From: Artemia franciscana
Lineage: Eukaryota > Arthropoda > Branchiopoda > Anostraca > Artemiidae
Direction: 5' to 3'
NCBI RefSeq assembly: GCF_032884065.1
Contig: NC_088876.1
Coordinates: forward strand, 248,001 to 312,000
DNA length: 64,000 nt
Part shown: piece by piece, positions 44,985-57,927 of the stretch
How positions within the stretch are numbered: position 1 is the first letter of the stretch
Layout: the number at the start of each line of letters is the position of its first letter
The notes under the pieces: model-generated
The model's input: the letters and a program-made list of their open reading frames with translations, nothing else
The model's database searches: none
What the model was told of the DNA's origin: nothing
Program-made: the position numbers and the translations under genes

Positions 44985-46716
44985 AATAAAATACACGAGT
45001 TTTTTTAACTAAAAGTAAGGAGCGACATTAAAACTTAAAACGAACAGAAATTACTCCGTATATAAAATGGGTTGTCCCCTCCGCAATCCCTCACTCTTTA
45101 CGGAAAATTTTTTAATTGTTTTAAAAAGTAGAATTGTGGCAAAGAGTCAAACTTTAGCGTAAAGAGCGAGGGATTGCGGAGGGAACAACCCATTTCATAT
45201 ACGGGGTAATTTCTGTTCGTTTTAAGTTTTAATATCGCTCCTTACTTTCAGTTAAAAAAACTAGTTTTTTTTTTTATTTAATTTCTGAACGTTTTTGAAT
45301 TCATGCATGTTTGATTTTGGCTCTCCGCACATAAGTTATAGAAATGAAATTAATATATTAATTTTTTTGGCTAAATGGCTTTCTCTTAGTTTTGATCAGA
45401 CGATTTTGAGAAATAAGGGGTGGGGAAGGAGGCTTAGCTGCCCTCCAATTTTTCGGTTTCTTAAAAAGGCTACTAGAACTTTTAATTTTTAACGAACGTT
45501 TTTATTAGTAAAAAATATACGTAACTTAAGAATAAACTTACGTAACAAACTTTTGTATTCTTATATTTTTATTATGTGTACGAGGGGGCTTGTACCCTCG
45601 TTAATACTTCGCTCTTTACACTAAATCGTAAGTTTTGTCCCAATTCTTTAAGAATGACCCCTGAATCAAAAAGGCCGTAGAATAAATAATTGAAATTACT
45701 AAAAATATTTTAGCATAAAGAGCGAGGTATTTATCTCCTCTTAAATACCCCGCTCTTTATGCTAAAGTATTTTTAGAACCCCTAAAATGCGGAATAATCT
45801 CTGTTCGTTATAAATTTTAATGCTATTCCTTACTTTCAATTGAAAAAACGTTTTCATGTTTATTTTTTCATTGTTTTTTATAGTAATGCTAGAAAATCCT
45901 GCGCCCTTTTCATTGAATTTTTCTTCCCCCATGACAGATTCCTCCATGGAACGATCCTCCCACATAGCCCTCTCCCATCAACCCCGCCCCCCCCCAAACC
46001 AAAAAATCCCCCTGAAAACGTCTGTACACTTCCAAATAACCATTACTATATGTAAACACTGGTCAGAGTTTGTAACTGGCAGCCCCTCCCCCAGGGATTG
46101 TGGGGGAGTAAGTCATTCCCAATGACATAGTTATTATGGTTTTTGACTATGCGGAACAAAATGGCTATCTCAAAATTTTAATCCGTTGACTTTAGGAAAA
46201 AAATAGCGTGGGACGGGGCCTAGGTGCCCTCCAATTTTTTGATCACTTAAAAAGGGCACTAGAACTTTTCATTTACATAAGAATGAGCCCTCTTGCGACA
46301 CTCTAAGACCACTTGGTCAATACGATGACCCCTGGGGAAAAGAAAAACAAACAAACAAATAAACACGCACCCGTGATTTGTCTTCCGGCAAAAAATACGA
46401 AATTCCACATTTTTTTAGATAAGAACTTGAAATTTTTGCTATAGGGTTCTCTGAAATGCCGAATGCGATGGTGTGAATTTTCGTTAAGATTCTATGACTT
46501 TTAGGGGATGTTTCCCCCTTTTTTCCAAAATAAGGCAAATTTTCTCAGGCTCGTAACTTTTGATGACAAAGACTAAATTAATTGAAACTTATATATTTAG
46601 AATCAGCGTGAAAATTTGATTCTTTTTATGTATCTCAGCATCAAAATTTCTTAGAGTTCCTTTTACTATTGAGCCGGGTCACTCCTTACTACAGTTCGTT
46701 ACCACGAACTGTTTGA
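44985..46716 (-). repeat. Family A foldback repeat, near full length
   Basis: Reverse orientation. Tail hairpin arms about 45005-45115 and 45150-45260, second middle module 45360-45500, inner hairpin 45700-45775, purine/pyrimidine block 45900-46020, first middle module 46190-46270, A-rich tract near 46345, head module to the palindrome near 46692-46712. Very similar to 38624-40365. Confidence 0.9.
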
Positions 46717-47014
46717 AAAGAAAATAATTCGGTATTTCGGGGCTTCTGACATTATTACTCCTTTTGGAAAAGGATTATATTTTTTCTCTGGGCCCCTTCC
46801 ACCTCTTAGTTCGTTTATTTTCCAGTTAGTTTTCACCTGTTTTCGCTTTATAGTTGTGTTATCTCTTAGCAGTTTTTTCGTTAGTTGAGTTATGGTTGTG
46901 GTATATATGTTTTATCGCTCGTATAGTTGTGTTATTTTCAAACTATACTCTATAATAGAGAGGTTTCGAACACCAAGGATTGTATATTAAGCTCTGAATT
47001 TGACTTCTTTTTTT
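46717..47014. other. Flank shared with another family A copy, then T-rich spacer
   Basis: 46717-46765 read in reverse (AATGTCAGAAGCCCCGAAAT...TTTTCTTTTC) matches 29186-29226, the sequence directly outside another head. The rest is T-rich with no signal. Confidence 0.6.
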
Positions 47015-47857
47015 TTAATGACCAGATTCGTCCTGCGCCCTTTTCATTGAATTTTTCTTCCCCCATGACATATTTCTCCAAGGAAAGATCCTCCCACATA
47101 GCCCCCTCCCCTCAACCCTACCCCCAAAACCAAAAAAATCCCCCTGAAAACGTCTGTACACTTCCCAATAACCATTATTATATGTAAACACTGGTCGAAG
47201 TTTGTAACTTGCAGCCCCTCCACCAGGGACTGTGGGGGAGTAAGTCATCTCCAAACACATAGTTATTATGGTTTTCGACTATGTTGAACAAAATGGATAT
47301 CTCAAAATTTTGATCCGTTGACTTTGGGAAAAAAATGAGCGTGGGAGGGGGCCTAGATGGCCTCCAATTTTTTTGGTCACTTAAATAGGGCACTAGAACT
47401 TTTCATTTCCGTTAGGATGAGCCCTCTTGCGACATTCTAGGACCACTTCGTCGATACGATGACCCCTGGAAAAAAAACAAAAAAAAAACAAACAAATAAA
47501 CACGCACCCGTGATTTGTCTTCTGGCAAAAAATGCAAAATTCCACATTTTTGTAGATAGGAGTTTGAAACTTCTACAGTACGGTTCTCTGATGCGCTGAA
47601 TCTGATGGTGTCATTTTTGTTAAGATCCTATGACTTTTAGGGGTGTTTGTCCCTATTTTCCTAAATAAGGCAAATTTTCTCAGGCTCGTAACTTTTGATG
47701 GGTAAGACTAAACTTGATGACACTTATATATTTAAAATCAGCATTAAAATGCGATTCTTTTTATGTAGCTATTGATATCAAAATTCAATTTTTCAGAGTT
47801 TTGGTTACTATTGAGCCGGGTCGCTCCTTACTACAGTTTGTTACCACGAACTGTTTG
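47015..47857 (-). repeat. Family A copy lacking the tail half
   Basis: Reverse orientation from the purine/pyrimidine block (TGCGCCCTTTTCATTGAAT) to the head palindrome at about 47836-47855. Closely similar to the matching half of 44985-46716; truncated at about 47015. Confidence 0.85.
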
Positions 47858-48429
47858 AAAAAATTGTTCTACATTTTAATTCAAGGAAAAATCTTAATAA
47901 AAAATACTATTTTTTGTATAGACAGCAAGAAATACTAGATTTTTTTAAAATAAAAATTTTATTTTACTGCATTTTAACTCAGTATTTGTGAAGAATTCAA
48001 CCTTTACATAAGGTTGCATATTACAGTGATAATGTAATCTTTCTCTCTGTCGTTTGGAGGATTCTATAGAATTTTGAGCATAAGCTAAAGTTGTTTTCTT
48101 TTATTTGTTCTTATATTAATTTTAAGCAATAAAATTGTTATTTATATTCAGTCTTTGTGATTGCATCAAATTTTAAGGATTTGGAAGATTTGGTAGATAA
48201 ATAATCTACAATCCCCTCTTCTTTAAATTTCCTTTGTTGACGTGTTTTCAGGGTTTTATAGAATTTAAATAGTTTAGGCCTTTTCTCAATCCTAGTTGGG
48301 AAATTTGATTAAATTTTGGTCAAAATATAAGATAATCGCCTTTTATTATTCTGAACCACCAAAATTTCAAAGTGGATAAATTTAGGTCTTTTTCAATCGT
48401 ACAATCGTAATAAGTTTAGGTCATTCTCA
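47858..48429. other. T-rich unassigned sequence
   Basis: Only AT-rich, non-coding sequence was seen. Confidence 0.4.
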
Positions 48430-50160
48430 ATTTTTATAGAATGGATGGTCAAATAAACCTTAGAAGAGGCTTATTTGATTGTAAAATTTTAAAGTCTTAG
48501 TTCCCTTCTTAAGAGTCAAAAGTGATCAGTGGACAACTGGACGTCCCTACCCACGCCCTTTTTTCCTCAAATACATCCGATAAATTTTTTAGATGTTAAG
48601 TTAGTGGAAAATAGTCACTATAACAGATCACAATAACTTTTGGGTCAGCATAGCCCCGGAACCTCAGGGGAAAACGTTATATTTTGCGCCGTTGTATTTT
48701 TCTATTGAAGGGGATGCCATTAAATTTCTTAAGGGATTCAAAGAAGTAGAAATTGTTTGTTATAGTTCACTTTTTTAAGAGTCAGGGGTGACTTGAGGGC
48801 AACCAGCACCTCCTTCACGTGAATTCTCCCCAAGTTTATCGTATAAAATTTTTTTGATTGCAATAGACCAAATACCAAAGACCAAATAGATAAAAAATCA
48901 TACAAAAAACTCGAGGGTTGACATTTCCCCCTATAAGCCAGGGGCAAATAATGTAAGCTATTCTCCAGGGGCATGTAAGGTTCTTATGAAAGGGTTGGTC
49001 GTCTAAACTTTCAAAGAGGCTTATTTAATTGCAAATTTAAAGTTCTAGATCCGTTTAATAGTTGCAAGTGATTAGAGGACAACTTGACCCCCCCCCCCTC
49101 TCCCTTGACCCTTTTTTGCTCAAATAAATTCGATCAATTTTCTCATATATTCATTTTCTTCAAAATAGTCCCTATAACAGATAACAACAACTTCAGGTTC
49201 ATCACAGCCCCCTGGACCTAGGGGGTAAACGTTGTCTGTTTTGCTCTTGGGTCATTTGAGGATTTTATTCAAGGGGTGGTCGTACAAACTTCAGAATTAT
49301 TATAAACTCAGAAGGTTACAAATATAAAGTAATAGTTCCTATTTAAGAGTCAGAAGTGATCAAGGTTAACTAGCCCCCCCCCTCCCATATTATTTTTTTG
49401 CCCAATGGATCCAATCAATTTATTAAGATGGCTATTTCGTTCGAAATTGACCAAAGATTACGTAACAGAAACTCTAACCTAAAAACAGACACCTGCCTCC
49501 ACCAGAACCGTAGGACAACTGTTGCAAGTTACACAACGTGGTATATTAGATTCTTATGAAAGGGGTGATCATATAAGCTACAGAAGGGACTCATTTGACT
49601 GGAAATTGAAATTTATTGTTCCGGTTTTTAGTGTCAAAAGCTGTTAAGGGTTAACTAGGCCCCATTTCTGCCCTGGGCAGTCATTTCCCCTTTATGAATT
49701 TGACCAAAATTAAGTGATAGCCATTGCGTTCAAATTAGCCCAAAGATTTGGTAACAAAATAGCTCGCCCGTGACTCCCAAAAAGTTTCTTTTCGATTTTT
49801 TTTTTTTTTAGATGACCAGGTGGTTCCAACTACGCCAAGGATCAAGTAACAGTTCTTCACGGGTTAACAGCCCCCCCCCCCTCCCGCCCAAAAAAAGCTC
49901 CGGAAAAAGTGCTATAAGATGTGCCCTGGGAATATATTAGGTTTTTTCTGGAAGAGGCGGAAAAAAATTCAGAGGGGGCTCACTTGAATAGATGTTGAAA
50001 ATTTCATTTTCCTTTTTTAGCAACAAAAGTGATCAGTGTATAACTAAACCATCCCCCGCCCCTTAAGCATATCCTGGACATTGAGGGTTCTAGTGCCTTT
50101 TTTTTTAAGTGAAAGGTGACTAGAGAGTAACCAACCCTTATCTTAAAACATTTTTTTATA
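48430..50160 (+). repeat. Degenerate tandem array, ~280-bp unit, related to family A middle module
   Basis: Recurring GGGGTGGTCGT-like starts at about 48442, 48712, 48993, 49273 and 49562 (spacing 270, 281, 280, 289), with more degenerate units to ~50160. Each unit has a TTTGATTG..AAAGTTCTAG..CCCTT block, AGTGATCAGGGGACAACTGG and CCCCTCCC. Each then has TTTTTTGCTCAAAT..CGATCAA and AAATAGTCCCTATAACAGAT. These follow the order of the family A middle module (AAAGTTCTAG, TTGGAGGGCAACTAGG, CCC, CGGATCAAAA, GATAGCCATTTTG). Short poly(C) runs recur at the same unit position. No coding function is seen. Confidence 0.7.
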
Positions 50161-52389
50161 TCAAGTGCTCTTGTATTCCTTAGGATATTTGGCCAACGTT
50201 TTGATGTGTCTGTTTTGTTCAGATTAGTTTAAAATATCAATAAATTTGCATCCAAGAATAATTTAATCCTAATAGTCTCTTGGCTAAGGGCCATAAATTA
50301 TACGATTTACCAATTCTGTACACATAAATTTTAAAAGAGGAAAAAGAGGGGCATATTTAGTCTTGGGAGTCTACTGATGTATCATACTTAAGGGGGAGTG
50401 CGACAGGAGCCTCAAAGAGGGCGTTTTAAATGCAAAATACCTTAACTCTCATTGGGCCTTCACTTAAATATAGAGTAACTCTTAGGAAAGTAAGGGGGAA
50501 GCAGAAATTAATATGTAGTCCCTTTATATTTGTAGGGATGTTGCTGGTCTACTCTTGTATTATGAAAGGAAAAAGTAGCGTCAAAACTTGAAAAAAGAAT
50601 AATTTCTTCTATATAGAAGGGGGCTTAGCCTTTTAGCCTCCCTTCCTCATGGTCATAAAATTTCGGAGGACTACTGTTCGATCAAAAATTGGGAGTTTGT
50701 AAGGCATTTTCTAAAAGCCAAAAGCCATTTTAGACCTATACCACCGGTTCTGTGTGTTTTTTTTATTTGAGAGTTTCAGCGTGTTTTTTTGAAATTAAAA
50801 GGTGATTGGAGATCAACCAGTCACCATCCTCGAACCTATTATTTATTTCTGAAGGTTTTTCAACCCCTTAGAAAATCTTATTAACGTCTTGATGTACCTA
50901 TTTAATACAGAATAGCAGAAATAAACAACACATTTGAATCCAAGGATGTCAGAAACTCAACAGTATCGTGGATGAGGGAAGAAATCAAAGAATTTCTTAT
51001 TTAAGAGAACTTAGATAAATTAAAAATGTAAAAATAATCAGTATAAGGTATTCCCGATCACATATTTTGGCTATACCTAGCATAGTATGCCAATTTTTTT
51101 TATTTGTGATAGTTTCTCTGTGGCTGTTCAGTTATTCACATGGGGCAAGGTGAGTCATAGGGGATCCATCCAGGGGAATGTTTTCATTGAGGATTCGCAT
51201 GGTGGCATGGAATGAGTATTTGATACAAGGGGTATTTTACCAGAGGAATTTCCCAGGGGGAGTTTTCTAGGGGAATACGACTAGAGGCAATAGATTGTTT
51301 GGAAGATTTGGTATTGTGCTGGCAAAACAACTGTTTGGAAAGGTCTGTAGATATCTTTTGGCAGTCACATTGTTTATTCTACAACTATTTTTACCGTATT
51401 GGCTCCATCAAGAGCATTCCTTCGGATAAGAAAGAAGGGTATATTACTTTCTTTTTTTAGAGGAGTAACGTTTGACTCAGCGTGCAAGAAGGGTGCTGAC
51501 GACTATGGCAGCTGCCCTCTTAATTATAAGTATTTCTAACGGCTAGTGACATTTTACGTAAGAAAATACTGAAAAATAACAGCTGAGTTCAATTTTATCC
51601 TGAAAATCTAGCGTAAATACGAAAGACCTTTAATATAACAGTAAAAAATAAAAAATAAATGATTTCACACGAAATTGAAGAACAAGGTCAAAGCTTAAGG
51701 AATACTGACATTGTCCTATTTGTGAATGGTATAGCCGACCTTCTCCACCTCCCATAGTTGTCTAAGATAAAGTTTTCTTTTCCCCCAATATACACACCAT
51801 ACACAGAAAAATGTGCTAAACATACAACAACTATCAATTTAAATAAAAAACTGAATGTTATAACAAGTAAAAGTGAAATCAAATATGAAAATAAAGCTTA
51901 AGACGAAAAAAACTCTATTAAAGAATAAATAAAAAACAAATCGGACAGAAACTAAAGAAACAGTTATAGCAAACAAATGTATAATAAACACCAATATAAA
52001 TGAATAGATACATCTCAAAACGAGTAAACTAAAATTCAATAAGCAAATCAAGCTTAAAGGGAACAAAATGAATATAAACAAGAGTTTAAATAGTGCCCTT
52101 TTCTGCAATTGTAAAGCCAAAAAGTCTACTGCTTTATTTGCGCTTTACTGAAAACGAATTATATTCCAAGTATAATAATGTACTTATTACAAAATTGAAA
52201 ATAAAATGAAAATTAAAGTGATATTAAATCTCGTACTTATTGCTTTCAGCCATTAGTATTATTATATATCAAACAAATATGTTAATTTTATTAATCGTTT
52301 CCAAGACTGTCCAATACACAAAAAGTTTTCACTAAAAAAGAGTTCGGCAACTGTACACTTCCCTAACTGTAAAAGTATAAGCCTATGAT
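50161..52389. other. Mixed AT-rich region with scattered repeat traces
   Basis: Traces include a tail-like fragment near 50570-50625, a middle-module trace at 50790-50860, GGGGAATTTTCC-type repeats at 51170-51290 and, on the minus strand, a T-rich family B-like stretch at 51840-52130. Minus-strand frames at 51688-52120 are Phe/Leu/Ile-rich products of T runs and are not accepted as genes. Confidence 0.4.
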
Positions 52390-52450
52390 TCTCAACGTGG
52401 GTCGCGACCCCATCGGCAAAGTTTTGCCGGGTCATGACCAGGATGTGCAC
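52390..52450 (+). mobile_element. Possible hAT-type terminus
   Basis: GATTCTCAACGTGGGTCGCGACCCC resembles (over two blocks) the CAGTGGTTCTCAACCTGGGG..CGCGACCCC end seen in many animal hAT elements and their MITEs. The other end and a target duplication were not found. Confidence 0.35.
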
Positions 52451-54600
52451 CATTTAGATGAATACACTTTAGAGCCTAAATTCCAAAAAAAAATTCATTT
52501 GATGGACGTCAAGTTGAATTGCACCTAAAGAGCGAAAGAGATACAAGACAGCATTGCAGTGACGTTATGCATTGTATAAAAGATGTTTTGTGATGCCAAT
52601 TTACGAAAATGTAGGTGGGGCAAGGGCTATTTTCCATTTTAATGAAGATACGAACAACAGAACAAGACTGAACAAACAAATTTAAAACTGGGGGTAACGG
52701 CAACTTTACTGTTTGATGAGACCGTCGACTAGTCAATCAAAATCCAGCGTCTGCTATTTTCAACAGCCATGATCATAAAATTACTGAATCTTTTATTTCC
52801 CATTGTCAATCGTAGATAATCCTTTGATTGAACCCCGTTAAATCCCACGTTAATAAAAATGTGCCGTTATAACTTTGGGCAATACACAGCATAAAATCTA
52901 CAAAATAAATTTCAATAGTTTCACAAATCGAGGTGTACAAGCTTTCAGCGTCTAATATTTGCATGTCTTAGCAGCCGATTTGTCACTCTACTACTTTTCT
53001 GTTTGACATATACATGGTTAAGATCGCTAAATGTCCTTTTTAAGCATCTTGTGTCTCGTCAACAAGATCACACAGTAGTCAAGTGATTTTACCTATGAAA
53101 AAATATATTGCAGCAAGACATTTTTCATCAATGAGACTAATTCTTTTTGACACTGATTACTTCGATAATTTAATGATTTATTCTATCAGTCAGGCGTTGT
53201 AACTTTGTCTTCAGATTTTTGTCACCTTTAGAGATTTCCACCATAAGTTCAACATAAATTTTCCCTGTTAGTGAATGTTTCTTTTTTTGTCAGGACCATT
53301 CGAAAAAGGACTATAGTGACCGAGAAAGCAAATAGCGGAAAAAACACACTTCCTGTGGTCTAGGAAGTAGACCACAGTGAGATCTGTCGGTTTAGATCTC
53401 ATGAGGTTTAAAAAAATAACACAGACCACAGAACCTCATGAGATCTAAACCGACATAAGCGATTCACTTCACGTCTCAAAATATTAGAACGAATTATCTT
53501 AAAATTCTACCCATGCTGACACACAATTCCTCCGTCTCTTACTACCATCCTGTTGCTTCAATAAACAAAAGCTGTCTCGCCACTTACAAAATGCTGTCTC
53601 TCTGAAATCTCCTTTTCCAGCGGCTTCTTTAGCCTTTAAAACCCTATTAGATAAATGGCAGAAAGGAACACAAAACACAAAATTCAAGTTTTATGAATAC
53701 TCAATCCATTTGCAGGCCGTAAAATAATGCACATTGAATTGCCTTCCGTTAAAAGTGGTAGCCGGATGTCTCTAATAAATACGCTGAGCTAGTAGGTAAG
53801 AGATGTAGGCATGAGACTTGCGTCAAAGAGATGCCTAAAAGTGTCGACTACTATTTGAACATGTAACAAGTTTGAGAATACTGACCACTCTTTCATGTTG
53901 ACTTGGGTCATTTACTGTTTTTACCCTTGAAAATCATGGCAAGTAGATGGTACATGAATTGAGATTATTGCTAGCTTCTTTCACTGGAGTTTCTTTGAAA
54001 AAGTCCAAAGTTCGTGGTTGTTTTTTTACTCATTGTTTGATTACGAATTCAAACAAAAAAAGGAAGTGATAAACTAAAGAACTGACGCCTAGTTTCAACT
54101 TAACCCTAGCCAGTGACCATTACAGCGGGTAAGACAGCAGGAGGAATTGTTTACATGTTTCAAAACATAATTGTCTAATATTGGTATATTTAGGATTCTC
54201 CAGAATAAGGACTGAACTTGCCTTTCAAAGCAAGGTCACCGGACAGTGACTGTGAAAAGTAAGAAATATAACCAGTGTTATTTAATGGCTCTGAAAAAAA
54301 AAGCATGGGATGAACAATATAAGCAAGGGGGGCAAACAATACTAGGATGAACTCGCTACTTCAGTATAGCGCCTTGCTAAGACACAAAATAGCTATTATA
54401 ATGAAACAAAAAGGACTTTTTTTCAAATTTAGGGAGCGTGTACTTTGCCCCTATTCTAGTTTGTACAACTGTGGTTTTTGTGTCTTTCAGGTGAAAACAA
54501 GTAAAATTGTAAATAATAAAATTAAAAAATCGCTTAGGGGCATGACTATTTTAGAAATGTTTAAATGGGGATGGCCCAAAATTTGTTTGGAACAACGGGT
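52451..54600. other. Mostly unassigned, non-coding
   Basis: No convincing gene. Short frames (52509-52736 and 53499-53687 minus, 54347-54604 plus) lack recognised motifs. The only strong structure is the hairpin at 53354-53454, listed separately. Confidence 0.4.
53354..53454. repeat. Nested perfect inverted repeats
   Basis: A 23-bp perfect inverted repeat (GTCGGTTTAGATCTCATGAG and 3 more bases, 53386-53408; complement at 53432-53454) surrounds a 23-base loop. Just before it, TGTGGTCT / AGACCACA (53354-53361 / 53369-53376) form a small hairpin. AGACCACAG recurs inside the larger loop at about 53423-53431, so alternative pairings exist. Confidence 0.9.
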
Positions 54601-54605
54601 CTAAA

Positions 54606-55135
54606 GCCTACTGCGTCATTGGCGCTTTACTGAAACCAAATAATATTACATTTAAGTGAGATGAAACCTTGCACTTGTGAGCTCTCGGCAATTAATATCA
54701 TTATATAAGAAATTCAGTTGCATTTTAGTTCACAGCAGTTCAGAGGTCTCCTGTATATCAGTCAATTCTATTATGGAACTCCATCCCTTTGGATGTCCCT
54801 CTTTTTCTTTCTGCAATGGCATTATTTCGTCGGGTCTTTCCAGTTAAATAATTTTTGTCTCTCTTTTAATTCTATCCCAATTTTTATGTCACTTCTCTTC
54901 TTTTAAAATCTTGTCTTGTTCCAGTATTTTTTTTTTTTTGGTATATATTTTAAGTTTTTTTTTTTTTGTTCTCTCTGGCCCATTGTAAGCATAGCTTCTT
55001 GGGCCTATTAATTGATTTACTTTTGTTATAGTTTTCTTTAGTATTAATAAATTGATTGATTGATTGTTTAGTTATCCCTGAGACATTTCAAGACACCTAT
55101 GGTGTTCTGTAAAGCGCCAATGACTCAGCAGGCAT
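54606..55135. mobile_element. Possible MITE with GCCTACTGCGTCATTGGCGC inverted ends
   Basis: 54606-54630 and 55111-55135 are inverted copies (23 of 25 positions). Related GCCTACTGCGTCA / GCGCTTTACTG sequences occur at 52128, near 15283 (minus), 11401 (minus) and 22345, followed in several cases by TGAGCTTTCAGC and ATTCAGTTT. The motif is therefore part of a dispersed family; whether these two are true terminal repeats is uncertain. Confidence 0.45.
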
Positions 55136-55601
55136 TCGACTTTTACATTTAGCGAAGAAGACAGTAGCGAAACTTATATTTGTATTTTTTATTTTTTTTA
55201 AGCTTGTTTGTATATTCGATTTAAGTTTTCCTCGTTTTAGTATTCGTTTTTGATCTATTTTTTGTGTAAATGCCTCTTGCATTTTTGTTTAACATGCTTG
55301 TTTATTTATTTTCTGTTTGTTGTTGGTTTTGTTTATTCTTAAATAGTAAATGAGCCTTTTCATTTTTAGCTATTCGACTTTTTTTTATTTTGTGTTATAT
55401 TTGATTTTAAATTTACTAGTTCTAACATTTATTGGTTCATTTTCATTAGTGGCTGTTGTGCCTTTGTTTTATGTGTTTGTCTATTTATTTTCCGGTCGTT
55501 TTTGGATTCATTTATTCTTTTATAGTAATTTTTGGTCATTTTCAGTTTGAATTATAAAAGGTTTTAATTTCTTCTAATATTAACTTAATCATGGGCTTCG
55601 C

Positions 55602-55634
<33 letters not shown>

Positions 55635-56379
55635 TTTTCAGATAGTTGATTTCTTATTATTTCATGGATACAGAGAAAACACCCATAAGATTTTAAAACA
55701 AATCAGTGAAATACTAAAGCAACAATTTTTAAATGAAAAAGAAATATGAATATTTCGACCTAACCTTCGATGGCCGTTATGAATGGGAAAAAAAAACAAA
55801 GAAAATAAAATCAACAAAAACCTATGAAGAAAAAAAAACAATTATCAATAAAAAAATTGGAACTTCCATTTCTTATTATGTTTGTTCAATTCAGATCTCT
55901 TCATATTTGCTAAGAAGAATTTCTGGCCTTTAACTCAAATTATTTGGGAGTCTTTGTTATTGAAGTTTATGTGAACTGCTTTGTTTGAAAATATTATATG
56001 GTTATCTTTTTGACGATATTTTTAGTTAATGAATTCTTTTAAATGAAAGATTTGGTCTGAGAAAGTATTCATTGTAGTTAATATTATCCGTCAAAAGGAG
56101 CAAATATGTCAAAAATTAAATCGTTAGCAAAAAAGTGAGGAACTGAGGAGGGGGTATTCCCCTTAACATATGGAATATCTGTTTGCTTTTTGTTCTAATG
56201 TTACTTTTTGACCTTACCTGTTTTTTCTTCTATTTTATTTAGTCAAAGTGCAAGAATGAGCATTTGGTAAGCCTTAAACTTTCTTTGTCCCATATCATAA
56301 AAAATTCTTAAAGGATGACAAGGATGGTGTAAAGAGGGGTAAGTCTTGATAATAGCCAAATTCTTATATCATGTGAATT
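55136..56379. other. T-rich diffuse repeat sequence
   Basis: 55190-55600 has CATTTTCAGTTTGAAT, TTTCTTCTAAT and CATTAGTGGCTGTTG blocks similar to 22690-22900. An A run of about 28 bases lies near 55603-55630. No gene is supported. Confidence 0.4.
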
Positions 56380-57595
56380 TTTATATATTTGAATGTATCA
56401 AAAGAATTGGTTTGTTATGTGGTTTCCAAATATATGACATTCAATCAATTTAGTGTTGCCCATAAGAAGCTACTAGCCTGAGAAAATTTGGCTTATTTTA
56501 GATAAAGGAAGAGCCATACTCTGAAATTCAAGAAATTCTTACGAAAATCACATCAGCAGATTTAGTGCATTCGAAAACGCTAATCTAGAAGTTGCAAGCT
56601 TCCATGTACAAAATATGGAATTTTATATTTTTGTTAACATAAAATCACAGATATGTGTTTGTTAGTTTTGCTTCTTTTTTCCGGGGGTTAATCAAATCGA
56701 GTCGATTGTCCTAGAATATTCAGAAAGGGCTCGTTCAAACAGAATGTCAAAGTTTCAGTACGCTTTTTAAGTGATCGAAAAGATTAGAGGGCACCTAGCC
56801 CCCCTCTTCCGGCAACTGTTTGTTTTTCAGGTCGTCCAATCTAATTTTTGATGTCTAATTTGTTCCTGCAGTGTTTTTAATGTGAATTCTTCATCATGGG
56901 TAAGGAAATTTTCTAGATTGAAATTTCCAGGTGAAATTTTACATTGGGTGTATTTAAAAGAATTTCTAAAAGCAATTTTTCTTATTTGTGTTATGTTCGT
57001 TTTGTCAACTCAATACTGTATTTGGGTATATTCTAGAGCAATAGTCCGGGAGATATTTTCCGGGGAAAAATTTTGGTTTCTGGGGGAAAATAATTCGTCC
57101 GATAGGATAATTGTTAAGGCTGAATCTTATCAAAAAATCCTATAGAAGAGAGTAGAGGTGGGGGAGATTTCAATGAGTATGGAATTGTCCCGAAGAAATT
57201 TTAATACAGGTTTAGCCATGTTTACCGGAAGTTTTTGAAAAACAATCTGAAATTATTATTAAAAACCATTTGTAATGAAAGTAAGGAACAAAATCAAAAC
57301 TCATAACACAGAAAAACGATTCAGTACATGAAGGGGTTTACCCCTCTTCATTAACTTGCTTTGTACGCTTAAGTTTCACTGGTTGTTCTAATTCTTTTAG
57401 AACGATTCCTGGAATACAAAGGTTGTTGAACTAGAATAGCAAGTTTGTTTATTAAGTTTATTTAGCAAGTGATTTTAACTGATAAAGAGCGAAGTATTTA
57501 CCAAGGAGCAAATCCTTTCATATATAGAAGAAGCTATGTTCTTTTTTAGTTTTAATCTTGCTCCTTACATCCAGTTTAAAAAAAGTCATTTTTTA
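56380..57595 (+). repeat. Family A copy, oldest-looking
   Basis: Plus orientation, heavily diverged but in order. ATATTTGAATGTATCAAAAGAATT and the GAGAAAATTTGGCTTATTTTAG head block, CTAGAAGTTGCAAGC, T-rich tract 56650-56690, middle module 56740-56800, GGAAATTTTC modules 56920-57130. The tail region lies at 57265-57590 with GTAAGGAACAAAATCAAAAC and AAGAGCGAAGTATTTACC and TCTTGCTCCTTACAT. The head palindrome is lost. Confidence 0.7.
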
Positions 57596-57927
57596 TATTT
57601 GGTGAATTTTTTCTTTTTTTTTTGGATTTCTTACAACATTCTATGAATTACAAATTAGTTCCAAATACAAACAAGCTGCAACTTCAATTCCTAATAAATA
57701 AATTAAAAAATTAATAAATTAAAAGAACTTTAAAAGACTCTAAAAGAGTTGTTTTTTCAATTATTTTGGGGTTGTCCACTTTATTTTCCAGTTGAATTTT
57801 AAATGTTCCCACTTTTGAGATTTCATTTACTGTTGATTTAACATCACTGATTCTCCTCTTATTTTCCGAGACTTCGCTTTACAGTCCAATTAAGTAAACA
57901 TTAATTTTAGTTGTTTTTTTGTTTTAG

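Noticed and set aside
48430..50160. Tandem repeats considered as a CRISPR array
   Set aside because: Units are ~280 bp and degenerate with no short identical repeats and unique spacers; the genome is eukaryotic.
51688..52120. Minus-strand hydrophobic frames resembling membrane proteins
   Set aside because: They are Phe/Leu/Ile-rich because of T runs and lie in a T-rich dispersed repeat.
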